Positions 26,020 to 34,681 of a stretch of 64,000 nt of DNA are shown piece by piece. Position numbers and translations under genes: made by a program. Each line of letters starts with the position of its first letter. Positions within the stretch are counted from its first letter, which is position 1. The notes under the pieces were generated by a model that had not been told where the DNA came from, searched no databases, and saw nothing but the letters and a program-made list of their open reading frames with translations. The stretch covers positions 124,001 through 188,000 of the forward strand of contig NZ_AAMO01000008.1 of the NCBI RefSeq assembly GCF_000152725.1, written 5' to 3'. This DNA is from Pseudooceanicola batsensis HTCC2597. Lineage in GTDB: Bacteria > Pseudomonadota > Alphaproteobacteria > Rhodobacterales > Rhodobacteraceae.

Positions 26020-27258
26020 ATGAACCACGATCCGGAACTCGAGGAGCGGCTGGTCCGCTACTGCGCCGTCGACACCCAGAGCAATGCCGACAGCCCGACC
26101 GCGCCCTCGACGGCCATCCAGTACGACCTGCTGCGGATGCTCGAGCAGGAGCTGACCCACATGGGCGTGCAGGATGTGGAGCTGACCGATTACGGCGTCG
26201 TGCTGGCGACGATCCCCGGCACCGCGCCCGGTCCGACCATCGGCCTGCTCGCCCATGTGGACACGGCCCCGCAGTTCAACGCGACGGGCGTCAAGCCGCG
26301 GGTCATCAGGGGCTACAACGGCGGCGACATCACCTATCCCGACGACCCCGAGCTGGTGCTCTCGCCCGAAAACAGTCCCTATCTCATGGAAAAGCTGGGG
26401 CACGACATCGTCACGGCCTCGGGTCTCACTCTGCTCGGCGCCGATGACAAGGCCGGCGTGGCGATCATCATGACCGCCGCGGCGCACCTGCTCGCAAATC
26501 CATCGATCCCGCACGGGCCGGTCCGCGTGGCCTTCACCCCGGACGAAGAGATCGGGCGCGGCGTCGGCCCCGAGCTGACCCGGGATCTCGCAGCGGATTT
26601 CGCCTATACGTTCGACGGCGGACGGGTCGGCGAGATCGAATACGAGAGTTTTTCGGCCGACGGTGCCGAAATCGTCGTGACCGGCGTTTCGATCCACCCG
26701 GGCTTTGCCAAGGGCAAGCTGGTCAACGCCGCGCATCTGGCGTCGCGCATCGTTTCGATGCTGCCGCAGTCGGCCATGGTCCCTGAACTGACCGAGGGGC
26801 GCGAGGGGTTCATCCACGTCACCGACATGGAGGGCGGTTCCTCGGAGATGCGGATCAAGCTGATTCTGCGCGACTTCGAACTCGACGGGCTGGAGGAAAA
26901 GGGCGAGATCGTGCGCAAGGTTTGCGATGCGGTGCAGGCGTCCGAGCCGCGGGCGCGCATCCGCTGTCACATCGCGCCGCAATACCGCAACATGCGCTAT
27001 TGGCTGGAAAAGGACATGACGCCGGTCGACCTGGTGCGCGATGCTGCGGTTTCCCTCGGGCTCGAGCCGGTCTCGGTCCCGATCCGCGGCGGCACCGACG
27101 GATCGCGCCTGACCGAATTCGGCGTGCCGACCCCGAACCTCTTCACCGGAATGCAGAACATCCACGGCCCCCTCGAATGGGTTTCGGTGCAGGACATGGC
27201 CATGGCGACCCGGCTGTGCGTGGCGCTTCTGGAGAAGGCGGCGTCGGATCGGGCGTGA
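26020..27258 (+). CDS. pepT: Peptidase T (tripeptidase)
   Basis: A 412-residue M20-family cytosolic zinc aminotripeptidase. Metal-ligand motifs are LLAHVDTAPQFN, LLGADDKAGVA, FTPDEEIGRG and FDGGRVGE, plus the late NIHGPLEW. RGGTDGSRLTEFGVPTPNLF is the typical substrate-side segment. The length matches PepT. It follows amaB by 9 bases, so peptide breakdown and lysine catabolism appear co-expressed. Confidence 0.92.
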   Translation: MNHDPELEERLVRYCAVDTQSNADSPTAPSTAIQYDLLRMLEQELTHMGVQDVELTDYGVVLATIPGTAPGPTIGLLAHVDTAPQFNATGVKPRVIRGYNGGDITYPDDPELVLSPENSPYLMEKLGHDIVTASGLTLLGADDKAGVAIIMTAAAHLLANPSIPHGPVRVAFTPDEEIGRGVGPELTRDLAADFAYTFDGGRVGEIEYESFSADGAEIVVTGVSIHPGFAKGKLVNAAHLASRIVSMLPQSAMVPELTEGREGFIHVTDMEGGSSEMRIKLILRDFELDGLEEKGEIVRKVCDAVQASEPRARIRCHIAPQYRNMRYWLEKDMTPVDLVRDAAVSLGLEPVSVPIRGGTDGSRLTEFGVPTPNLFTGMQNIHGPLEWVSVQDMAMATRLCVALLEKAASDRA

Positions 27259-27369
27259 CCGGACCCGGGCCATGGCGACTTGGCGCAGTTCGGAAGCGGC
27301 GCGTCAACGGAAGGACGGACAACTCGCCGCGGCGACCGGCGCGGCACAGGCCTGTCGTTTCTGGCGTTC

Positions 27370-28521
27370 TTACAAAGGCTTGAAGTCGCTGAACCGCAAC
27401 CCGTCCGCCCGCGCAAGGTATACGGACGGGCGTTCGGCGCCGGGCCGGTGCGACGTGCGGCGCCCGCTGGCATAACGCACCGCGGGCGCGTTCCCCGTCG
27501 AGCACGTCCGCCAGAGGTCCCCGTGATCCAGCAGCATCGCCGCCAGGTAGTGCATTCCCTCGTAAGTCGACTGGCCCAGGGCGTTGAGCGTCGGCGCAAA
27601 GTCACCATGCAGCGCGTGATAACGCTCCTTGAAGGCGGCGTTGCATTCGGTCGCGAGCCCGCCGAAATACGACGACACGGCGAACAGCCGCTCCAGGTTG
27701 CCCGCCCCGCAGGCCATCAGCCCGTTCTCTTCCATCGCGCAGGACAGCCGGACGATCTTGCGGTGCAGTTCCATCCGGCCGAACATCCGGTTGAAGTTGA
27801 CCGCATCCTGACCGACCAGAGACACCAGCACCGTATCCGCACCGGAAGCATCCAGCTCTTCGAGCACGGTTTTCATGCAGGGAAGACCGAAGGGCAGATA
27901 CCTCTCCATCACGACGTCGACGTCATAGGACTTGAGATAGCTCTTGGCATAGGAATGCGACGCGCGCGGCCAGACATAGTCGTTGCCGATCAACGCCCAT
28001 TTGCGGGGCGAATGCGTCTTCTGAAGGCGGGCGATGGCGGGGCCCAGCTGTTCCTGCGGCGTCTCGCCGATGGCGAACAGGCCCGCGGTGGTCTCGCCCC
28101 CTTCGTAGAGAGGGGTGTAGATATAGGGGACGCGCTGGCGGACCACCTTGGACAGGCGCTGCCGGATCGCGCTGATATGCATTCCGACAATCGCGTCAAT
28201 GGCCCCCAGTTCGATCAGGTCGTTGACGATCTCCTCGATCGGCTCCGCCGCTTCGAACGCCGCGTCGATCATGATCAGCTGAACGGGGCGCCCGTCGATG
28301 CCGTTCGCACGGTTGAGCTCCTCGACAGCCACCTGCGCGCTCGAGATGCAGGAGGGGCCCCAGATGCCGGCCGAGCCGCACATCGGGATCAGCAGCGCGA
28401 CCCGGAAGGCGTCGGTTCTCGGGCGCAGACCGCCACTGCGGAAATCCGCAAGTTCCAGAGGCATGGCGATGACGTTCGCCGACAAGTCCAGTCCTTCCCC
28501 GAGGTCGCTTATTGCCGACAT
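27370..28521 (-). CDS. AmiC/UrtA-like ligand-binding protein, apparently cytoplasmic
   Basis: A 383-residue type-I periplasmic-binding-fold protein (Peripla_BP_5 group) without a signal peptide. Conserved segments: FRVALLIPMCGSAGIWGPSC (strand 1), ALIGNDYVWPRASHSYAKSY (like the AmiC GSDYIYPRESN segment), and TVLVSLVGQDAVNFNRMF. Cytoplasmic members such as AmiC sense amides and control an antiterminator, whereas UrtA-type members are exported. Here the gene is divergent from a MarR regulator and no transporter is adjacent. Start 28521 is uncertain: the promoter-like TTGACT-N17-TGCAAT overlaps it, and ATG 28464, just before the fold begins, is an alternative. Confidence 0.7.
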   Translation of the reverse strand: MSAISDLGEGLDLSANVIAMPLELADFRSGGLRPRTDAFRVALLIPMCGSAGIWGPSCISSAQVAVEELNRANGIDGRPVQLIMIDAAFEAAEPIEEIVNDLIELGAIDAIVGMHISAIRQRLSKVVRQRVPYIYTPLYEGGETTAGLFAIGETPQEQLGPAIARLQKTHSPRKWALIGNDYVWPRASHSYAKSYLKSYDVDVVMERYLPFGLPCMKTVLEELDASGADTVLVSLVGQDAVNFNRMFGRMELHRKIVRLSCAMEENGLMACGAGNLERLFAVSSYFGGLATECNAAFKERYHALHGDFAPTLNALGQSTYEGMHYLAAMLLDHGDLWRTCSTGNAPAVRYASGRRTSHRPGAERPSVYLARADGLRFSDFKPL

Positions 28522-28580
28522 TGCAATTGAAATTACTTTCCAAGTCAAATAAATTGAACATGTCGAGACCGGAACGATCA
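28522..28580. promoter_or_regulatory. AT-rich divergent promoter region between binding protein and MarR gene
   Basis: A markedly AT-rich 59 bases in otherwise GC-rich DNA. On the minus strand TTGACT, 17 bases, TGCAAT forms a promoter-like pair. CAATTG and TTGCAATTGAAA near 28521-28532 offer a palindromic core that a MarR dimer could bind. Confidence 0.4.
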
Positions 28581-29003
28581 ATGTCTGCACAGCAAAAGCA
28601 CTTTGAACAGCACCTGTCCTACGCCCTGGCCGCGGCGCATCGGACGGTCAGCAACTCGCTGTCCGAACGCCTGAAGAAGCATGGCATGAAGATCGAGGCC
28701 TGGCGCGTCATGGAATGCCTCGACGCCGGCGACCGCCTGACCATGGGCCAGCTGGCGGAACAGGCGCTGGTGAATCCCTCGACCCTCAGCAAGCTGGTGG
28801 ACCGGATGGTCCTCGACGGTCTGGTGCACCGCAAGGTCGCCGAAGGCGATCACCGGCAGGTCAACCTGCTGCTGACCTCGCTCGGCCGGGCGCGGATGAT
28901 CCGGATCCGGCAAGAGGTCGACGAACAGGACCAGACGCTGACAAGCCTGCTGGACGCCGATTCCCTGCGACAGCTGCGCGACGTTCTCTCGAAACTCTGC
29001 TGA
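28581..29003 (+). CDS. MarR-family transcriptional regulator
   Basis: A 140-residue winged-helix repressor or activator. The DNA-recognition region is MGQLAEQALVNPSTLSKLVD followed by the wing RKVAEGDHRQVNLLLTSLG. ATG 28581 is chosen because GGAACG lies 6 bases upstream; ATG 28560 is a weaker alternative. It is divergent from the AmiC-like gene, which it probably controls together with itself. Confidence 0.85.
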   Translation: MSAQQKHFEQHLSYALAAAHRTVSNSLSERLKKHGMKIEAWRVMECLDAGDRLTMGQLAEQALVNPSTLSKLVDRMVLDGLVHRKVAEGDHRQVNLLLTSLGRARMIRIRQEVDEQDQTLTSLLDADSLRQLRDVLSKLC

Positions 29004-29200
29004 AATCGCGTCTCTGCAATGCCGGCGCCCCTGCCCGGTCCTCCGCGGTGTGCGACGGGTCGTGCGCCCTTAGGAGCGTCTCGGGCAGGAAACTGCACGC
29101 CCCGCTGCGGGGCTTTTGCGATCATCGGCACGACCTCCGCCGGCAGGGCGAACGGCTGCATCCGAGGACCGGCGTCACATCCGGCGGACAGGCGGGCGCC

Positions 29201-30379
29201 CTACCCCGCCGCCTCCGGGGCCGCCACGGCGCCTTCTCCGATCAGCCGGGCGATGTCGCTTTCGGTCAGGCCGGCATCTTTCAGGACGTCGGTGCTGTGC
29301 TGGCCCACCTCCGGACTTGCCGCCGACAGGCGCGGGGCGCCGGGCACGGCGGGCACCGGCACCTGCCCCACGACGGGATGATCGAGCCATTCGAAAGAGC
29401 CGACCGCCGAAACATGCGGGTCCGCGAAGTAATCCGCATAGCTGTTCACGACCGAGTTCATGACATCGGCCTCGGACAGCCTCACGGCCCAATCGCGCGA
29501 ATCCCGTTTCGCGAACGCCTCGATCAGAAGCGCGTTCAGCTCGTTCTCATGCTCGAGCCGGTCGACGGCGGTGCGGAACCGCGCCTGACCCGGCAGGTCA
29601 TCGAGGCCCAGCACCCCGCAGAGCGTCGCAAAATGGTCGTCGCGCATCGTGGTGATGTTGATCTGCCCGTCGCGTGTCGGAAAGGCACCGACCGGAGCAT
29701 ACAGGTTGCCCGTCTCGCCCTTCTGAAGGTGGTATTCGATCATCTTCGGGGTCTGGAAGGCGGCCGCGGACTGCATCAGGCTGCAATCGATCCACCGGCC
29801 CCGGCCGAAGCGCAGCCTGGCCACCATCGCCATGGCGACGGCGTTGCAACCGTAGAGCCCCGTCATCACGTCCATCGCCACCATGCGCGCCCGCTGCGGC
29901 ACGCCCTCCGAACTCGCGTTCATCGTCATCCAGCCGGAAAAGGCCTGTATGACGGCGTCGGTGACAGGACGGTCCACATAGGGCCCCTGCTGTCCGAAAC
30001 CGGAGATCGACAGGTAGATCAGTTCGGGATTGTCGCGGGAAAGGTCCTCCCACGACAGGCCGAACCGGCCCATGACCCCGGGTCGGAAGGCTTCGGCCAC
30101 GATGTCGGCCGTGCTGGCGAGGTCCCGAACCGCCGCCCGCGCCTCCGGGTTCTTGAGATTTATGGCCAGGCTCTTCTTGCCGCGGTTGAAGGCGATGGAA
30201 TGCGCCGTGTGACCGTCGTACATGCGACCCAGCGTCCGGCCCCAATCTCCGGCCAGTGGCTCGACCTTGATCACCTCGGCGCCGTGCATCGCCATCAGCT
30301 GCGTGGCATGCGGACCCGCGACCCCGGCCGTGAAGTCGAGGACGCGCATCCCCGAGAAGGCACCTTCCATGTCAGTCAT
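29201..30379 (-). CDS. Class III (CaiB/BaiF) CoA-transferase
   Basis: A 392-residue family III CoA-transferase that moves CoA between carboxylic acids through an aspartyl-CoA intermediate. Catalytic Asp170 lies in MVAMDVMTGLYG, matching CaiB Asp169. RVLDFTAGVAGP, LKNPEARAAV and GFGQQGPYVDRPVTD are family hallmarks. ATG 30379 has GGAGGTGAG upstream; GTG 30388 would remove that spacing. It overlaps the small membrane gene by 8 bases and closes the TAXI-TRAP/MaoC operon. A likely role is activating the imported carboxylate to its CoA thioester. Confidence 0.88.
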   Translation of the reverse strand: MTDMEGAFSGMRVLDFTAGVAGPHATQLMAMHGAEVIKVEPLAGDWGRTLGRMYDGHTAHSIAFNRGKKSLAINLKNPEARAAVRDLASTADIVAEAFRPGVMGRFGLSWEDLSRDNPELIYLSISGFGQQGPYVDRPVTDAVIQAFSGWMTMNASSEGVPQRARMVAMDVMTGLYGCNAVAMAMVARLRFGRGRWIDCSLMQSAAAFQTPKMIEYHLQKGETGNLYAPVGAFPTRDGQINITTMRDDHFATLCGVLGLDDLPGQARFRTAVDRLEHENELNALLIEAFAKRDSRDWAVRLSEADVMNSVVNSYADYFADPHVSAVGSFEWLDHPVVGQVPVPAVPGAPRLSAASPEVGQHSTDVLKDAGLTESDIARLIGEGAVAAPEAAG

Positions 30380-30557
30380 CGGTCTCACCTCCGTTGCGCC
30401 GCGTCAGCCGCAACCATGCCACCGCCCCGACGCTGAAGACCGCGACGAAGCCGAGATAGGGCAGGAAATGGCGAAAGTGCAGGCCCAGCCAGGCCGGCAC
30501 CACGACGATCGCCAGCACGACCAGAAAGCTCGCCCAGTCCAGAACGAATCTACGCAC
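30372..30557 (-). CDS. Small two-helix membrane protein of the TRAP operon
   Basis: A 61-residue protein with two hydrophobic segments (about residues 10-27 and 32-48) and a charged tail RLTRRNGGETDD. It overlaps the TRAP permease gene by 8 bases and the CoA-transferase by 8 bases, so translation is coupled on both sides. No family is recognised. An accessory membrane subunit for the fused TRAP permease is possible. Confidence 0.65.
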   Translation of the reverse strand: MRRFVLDWASFLVVLAIVVVPAWLGLHFRHFLPYLGFVAVFSVGAVAWLRLTRRNGGETDD

Positions 30558-32481
30558 CGACCCTCTCCTTTCCCCCTGCCCCGCCGCGCACCCGCAGCCA
30601 GAGCGCGGCCAGTATCACGGCCGCCACCGTCATGCTCTGCCATGTCGGCACGATGAAGAGAAGCGCGGTTCCGCCCAGCAGCACACGTTCCCAGGCCGCC
30701 AGTATACGGCGGAAGAACCCCTGCACCGCCGCCGCCAGGCAGACGATGCCGATGGCCGCCGTCGTGCTGTCGAGGAGGATCCTGTACCACGACCCCTCGA
30801 GCAGCAGGCTCGGCGTGTAGATGAACATGAAGGGGATCATGAAGGATGCGATACCCACCTTCACCGCCTCGATCCCCGTCGACCACGGATTCGACCCGGC
30901 GATCCCCGCCGCCGCGTAGGTCGTCAACGCCACCGGCGGCGTCACGCCCGAGAGGCAGCCGAAATAGAAGATGAAGAGGTTCGCCGCCATGACCGGCGCC
31001 CCCATCGAGGTGATCGAGGGCGCGACCAGCGCGGCCAGCGTGATGTAGACGATGGTCGTCGTCATCCCCATCCCCAGGATCACGCAGACGATCGCCGTGA
31101 TGATCAGCGCCAGCGCCAGCTTGCCGTCCGCCAGCAGCGTCACGGCGCCCGAGACGCGACCGGCCAGCCCCGACAGGTCCATCGACCCGATGATGATCCC
31201 CGCCGCCGCGCAGGCCATGACGATCGGGATCGTCGCCCGGATCCCCGTCTCCAGCCCGGCGCAGAGGTCGCGGGGCGCAAGCCGCGTCTCGGCCCGGAAC
31301 AGGGTCACGATCACCGTCAGCACGAGCGCGGTCGCCCCCGCGATCATCGGCGTGAACCCGAACAGCAGGAACCCCACGATGGCCCCGAAGGCGAAGAGGA
31401 TGGGCCAGCCCCGGCGCAGGGTGATCCAGGCGCTCGGCAGGTCCTTGCGCGGCACCCCCGTCAGCCCGACCCGCTTCGCCTGGAAGTGGATCATCGCCAG
31501 GATCGAGATGTAGTAGAGCAGCGCCGGGATGGCCGCCGCCAGCACCACGTCGCGATAGCTCGATCCGGGAATGTACATCGGGATGATGAAGGCCGCGGCA
31601 CCCATCACCGGCGGCACGATCTGCCCCCCGTTCGAGGCCATCGCCTCGACCGAGGCGGCGAAGCGCGGATTGAAGCCCGAGCTCTTCATCAGCGGGATGG
31701 TAAACGACCCGGTGGTGACGACATTCGCCGTCGTGCTGCCCGACAAGGTGCCGTAGAGCCCCGAGGCGAGCGAGGCCGCCTTGGCCGCGCCGCCCGACAT
31801 CCAGCCGGTCGCGGCATAGGCCAGGTCGGTAAAGAAGGTCCCCGCCCCCGACCGCACCAGAACCGCGCCGTACATCATGAAGATCACGATGAACGAGGAC
31901 GAGACCGCGATCGGCACCCCCAGCATCCCGTCGAGGTCCACCGTCAGATACCCGATCAGCGACGAGAACCGCGTCGGCGCGGCCAGGAAGATCGACGGGA
32001 AGTGATCCGAATAGAGCGCATGGAACATGAAGAGCGCGGGCAGGATCACGAGGGCAAGGCCCACGGTCCGCCGCACCGCCTCGAGCACGAGGAGCACGAG
32101 GATCGTCCCGCTGATCACATCGCCGCGTTCCGGAAAGCTCGACCGCGAGGCAAGCGCATCCACGTCCTGCATCCGGTAGAGGAAAACCCCGACCGCGCAG
32201 GTGATCAGCGCCATGTCGATCACCGTGGTCCAGCGCAGCGGCTCCCGCCATCCCGACCGGCCGAGCGGGTAGAACAGGAAGGCCAGGACGAGGAACAGGG
32301 TGATATGGGTCGTGCGGTGGCGGAACGCCTCCGCCGTGCCGAAGAGCCCGCCCAGAAGGTGATACATCGCGGTTCCGAGGGAAACCGCGATGATCAGGGC
32401 GACCAGCCAGGTCGGGACGGGCAGCGCCTGTCCCGACGCGAAGGCATCGGTCGCGGTATCCTTGTCTTGTCTGTCCGCCAC
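30550..32481 (-). CDS. TRAP transporter fused permease (DctQM type, TAXI class)
   Basis: A 643-residue membrane protein joining the 4-helix small subunit and the 12-helix large subunit in one chain, as usual for TAXI-TRAP systems. Segments include SVEAMASNGGQIVPPVMGAA, FAALFGC-type IFYFGCLSGVTPPVAL and MGMTTTIVYITLAALVAP. It begins with GTG 32481 (ADRQDKDTATDAF). The TAXI binding-protein gene lies 41 bases upstream. It is probably a proton- or sodium-coupled carboxylate importer. Confidence 0.9.
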   Translation of the reverse strand: MADRQDKDTATDAFASGQALPVPTWLVALIIAVSLGTAMYHLLGGLFGTAEAFRHRTTHITLFLVLAFLFYPLGRSGWREPLRWTTVIDMALITCAVGVFLYRMQDVDALASRSSFPERGDVISGTILVLLVLEAVRRTVGLALVILPALFMFHALYSDHFPSIFLAAPTRFSSLIGYLTVDLDGMLGVPIAVSSSFIVIFMMYGAVLVRSGAGTFFTDLAYAATGWMSGGAAKAASLASGLYGTLSGSTTANVVTTGSFTIPLMKSSGFNPRFAASVEAMASNGGQIVPPVMGAAAFIIPMYIPGSSYRDVVLAAAIPALLYYISILAMIHFQAKRVGLTGVPRKDLPSAWITLRRGWPILFAFGAIVGFLLFGFTPMIAGATALVLTVIVTLFRAETRLAPRDLCAGLETGIRATIPIVMACAAAGIIIGSMDLSGLAGRVSGAVTLLADGKLALALIITAIVCVILGMGMTTTIVYITLAALVAPSITSMGAPVMAANLFIFYFGCLSGVTPPVALTTYAAAGIAGSNPWSTGIEAVKVGIASFMIPFMFIYTPSLLLEGSWYRILLDSTTAAIGIVCLAAAVQGFFRRILAAWERVLLGGTALLFIVPTWQSMTVAAVILAALWLRVRGGAGGKERVGA

Positions 32482-32522
32482 GTGCGCGGTTCCCTATGCC
32501 AAGGCCGGGGGCTGCGGGCGCA

Positions 32523-33506
32523 TCAGAATGCGCCCTGCTCCTCCAGGTATTGCTGCGCGCCGGGATGGAACGGAATGACCCCGTCCTTCAGCCCGGTCGT
32601 GGCATGATCCACCGACAGCGACGGATCCGCACCCATGAATTTCTTCAGGTCCGCATCCTCGTAGAGGATCTTGGTCAGTTCGTAGACCACGGCATCGGGC
32701 ACGTCCTTGTTCACAAGGAAGATCGACCACATGGTCGGCACCGGGAAGCCGCCCGCGCTGCCCTCGTAGGGATCGGTCGGATAGGTCATCTCGACATAGG
32801 CACCCGCCGGGGTCAGCGTCGGCAGGATCCGGTCGACCTCGTCCTGGGTATAGGGCACGATCCGGATGCCGGGCTGCTCGTTCAGCTTCAGCAGAAGCGG
32901 GCTGGGCGCCGAGGCATAGTACATGAACGCATCGAGCCGCCGGTCGGCCATCATGTTGGTGACGTCGCCGAAGCCGAGGTACTGCATCTGCCCGCCGTTC
33001 TCGGCCAGGCTGTCCTCGTTGATGCCGAACTGCTCGAGGATCTGCATGGCGATCGCGGCCGTGGACCACTCGCGCTTGCCGGGGCTCACGACCTTGCCCT
33101 GCAGGTCCTCCATCGACTCGATCCCGGCGCCTTCGCGGGCGACGGCGTGCAGATAGGCGGGATAGAAGGTGCCGACCACGCGCGCGTCCTGCCATTCCCG
33201 GTCAAAGCTGCCCTCGCCGTTCCAGGCCTGGATCGAGGTGGGCGAGAAACTGAAACCCATCTGGGCATCGCCCGAGCTGACCAGCTTGTGGTTCACGTTC
33301 GACCCGCCCGGCACGTGGCTGACCGCCATCTCGGGAAAGGCCTTGCCCAGCTTGTCCGCCAGCTGTGTGCCGAAGGTGTGCCATAGCCCCCCCGGCGAGG
33401 TGGATACGATCTTGAAGAATTTCGGCACGTCCTGCGCCATGCCCATGGCGGGCAGCGCCGCCATGGCCAGGGCCAGCGCCCCGCGTCTGGTGAACTTGGC
33501 AATCAT
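32523..33506 (-). CDS. TAXI-family TRAP substrate-binding protein
   Basis: A 327-residue exported binding protein. The signal peptide (MIAKFTRRGALALAMAALPA, cleaved near GMAQ) is followed by FFKIVSTSPGGLWHTFGTQL and VPGGSNVNHKLVSSGDAQMGF, typical of the TAXI/NMT1-like family. ATG 33506 follows GGGAGGAAAGACAA; the in-frame upstream extension is not coding. It feeds the fused permease downstream. Confidence 0.88.
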   Translation of the reverse strand: MIAKFTRRGALALAMAALPAMGMAQDVPKFFKIVSTSPGGLWHTFGTQLADKLGKAFPEMAVSHVPGGSNVNHKLVSSGDAQMGFSFSPTSIQAWNGEGSFDREWQDARVVGTFYPAYLHAVAREGAGIESMEDLQGKVVSPGKREWSTAAIAMQILEQFGINEDSLAENGGQMQYLGFGDVTNMMADRRLDAFMYYASAPSPLLLKLNEQPGIRIVPYTQDEVDRILPTLTPAGAYVEMTYPTDPYEGSAGGFPVPTMWSIFLVNKDVPDAVVYELTKILYEDADLKKFMGADPSLSVDHATTGLKDGVIPFHPGAQQYLEEQGAF

Positions 33507-33568
33507 TTGTCTTTCCTCCCTTTGGTTGATCCTTCCCCCGGCCGGCCGGACCGCGATCCGACCGCTCC

Positions 33569-34024
33569 TCAGCCGGGGATCGTGTCCCGGAATTCGGCCA
33601 GCGCCTGGCCGGTGGCGACGGGCTCGCCGTCCTGGTTCTTCACCACGACGTCGAACTGGACCCAATGCCCGCTGTCCGTGGGGTTCTTGCGGCTGACCGT
33701 CGCCTCGGGCGTGATCGTGTCGCCCAGCTTGACCGGCTTGATCCAGCGGGTCTCCAGCCGCCGGTGATAGCCGCCGCGCGGCACCAGCCAGTCGGTCAGC
33801 GTCCGCGTGATCAGCGCGAAATTCTGCATCCCGTGCATGATGACGCCGCCGAAGTGGGTGCCGCCGAAATCGTTCTTCTCCATCCAGTCCGGATCGAAAT
33901 GCAGCGGGTTGTAGTCCAGCGAGGCGTCGCCGAAATCCTGGATCGTGTCGGTCGTGACCGTGAACGGCCGCCCCTCGACGATGTCGCCGGGCTGAACCTT
34001 GTCGAAGTTTTCCTGTGCGCTCAT
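33569..34024 (-). CDS. MaoC-like hydratase, catalytic half
   Basis: A 151-residue hot-dog-fold enoyl-CoA hydratase. The hydratase-2 dyad is present: Asp33, Asn39 and His42 in DASLDYNPLHFDP. It lies 12 bases downstream of a second MaoC-like gene that lacks the catalytic His, which suggests a two-subunit hydratase. It sits in an operon with TAXI-TRAP uptake and a CoA-transferase, so it probably hydrates the imported, CoA-activated unsaturated acid. Confidence 0.82.
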   Translation of the reverse strand: MSAQENFDKVQPGDIVEGRPFTVTTDTIQDFGDASLDYNPLHFDPDWMEKNDFGGTHFGGVIMHGMQNFALITRTLTDWLVPRGGYHRRLETRWIKPVKLGDTITPEATVSRKNPTDSGHWVQFDVVVKNQDGEPVATGQALAEFRDTIPG

Positions 34025-34036
34025 GGTACTTCCTCC

Positions 34037-34516
34037 TCAGACCGGCCGGATCGTCTGGCCGCGGCCGGTGCAGACGACCTGCCCGTGCTGGTTGGTGAAC
34101 AGGTTCTCGTGAACGGCGAACAGCCGGTCCTTCTTGATGAACTTGTCCAGCGCGGTGCCGCGCATCTCGATCGTGTCGCCGGGCCGGATCGGTACGTTGT
34201 AGTACCAGTTCTGGCCCGCGTTGATCGTGCCGGGCGACCGCATCCAGTCCTTCGAGGTGGTGCAGGCGAACATCAGCAGGATGTGGATCGACGGCGGCGC
34301 CACGATGCCGCCGTAGGGCGTGGACTTCGCATAGTCCTCGTCGAAGTAGAGCGGATTGTCCTCGCCGACCTTGCGCGCGTAATCCTGGATGATCTGCTTG
34401 GTCAGCGTCACGGGCCGCGTCTCGCGCAGCTCGCCCGGAACGATCATGTCCCAGGTCGCCCGGTCGGTGACTTCCTTCCAGAAGTCGGTTTCGAAATCTT
34501 CGCCCATCACGTTCAT
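34037..34516 (-). CDS. MaoC/FAS1-like hydratase, non-catalytic half
   Basis: A 159-residue hot-dog-fold protein resembling the N-terminal dehydratase half of MaoC proteins (RETRPVTLTKQIIQDYARKV, then GEDNPLYFDEDYAK and GGIVAPPS). At the position of the catalytic His it has Tyr57, so it should serve as structural partner of the next gene product. ATG 34516 has GGGAGGACAG upstream; the long in-frame extension to 35158 runs under the iclR gene and is a shadow. It is the first gene of the operon, facing the IclR regulator. Confidence 0.8.
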   Translation of the reverse strand: MNVMGEDFETDFWKEVTDRATWDMIVPGELRETRPVTLTKQIIQDYARKVGEDNPLYFDEDYAKSTPYGGIVAPPSIHILLMFACTTSKDWMRSPGTINAGQNWYYNVPIRPGDTIEMRGTALDKFIKKDRLFAVHENLFTNQHGQVVCTGRGQTIRPV

Positions 34517-34569
34517 GCGCGACTGTCCTCCCTTGCAGAAAAGTTTGCTATGCGAACAAAGGATGCTGC

Positions 34570-34664
34570 ATTCAAACAAGTTGGATTGACGGTGAGGTCT
34601 GGATGCGTCACCCGTCAACACGTGGAAACCGGGCGACGGCCCATTTCGCTGCGTTTGTTTGAAT
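34570..34664. promoter_or_regulatory. IclR intergenic region with spaced inverted half-sites
   Basis: ATTCAAACAA at 34570-34579 and its exact reverse complement TTGTTTGAAT at 34655-34664 flank the divergent promoters of the MaoC operon and the iclR gene. A related GCGAACAAAG lies at 34552-34561. IclR proteins bind short palindromes or tandem half-sites in such regions. The 75-base spacing would need looping or two dimers. Confidence 0.4.
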
Positions 34665-34681
34665 AGGAAACAGGAGGTCCG

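Noticed and set aside
24415..27273. 952-codon minus-strand open frame
   Set aside because: Shadow of the ALDH7 and pepT genes with His/Arg/Gly-rich content and no family features.
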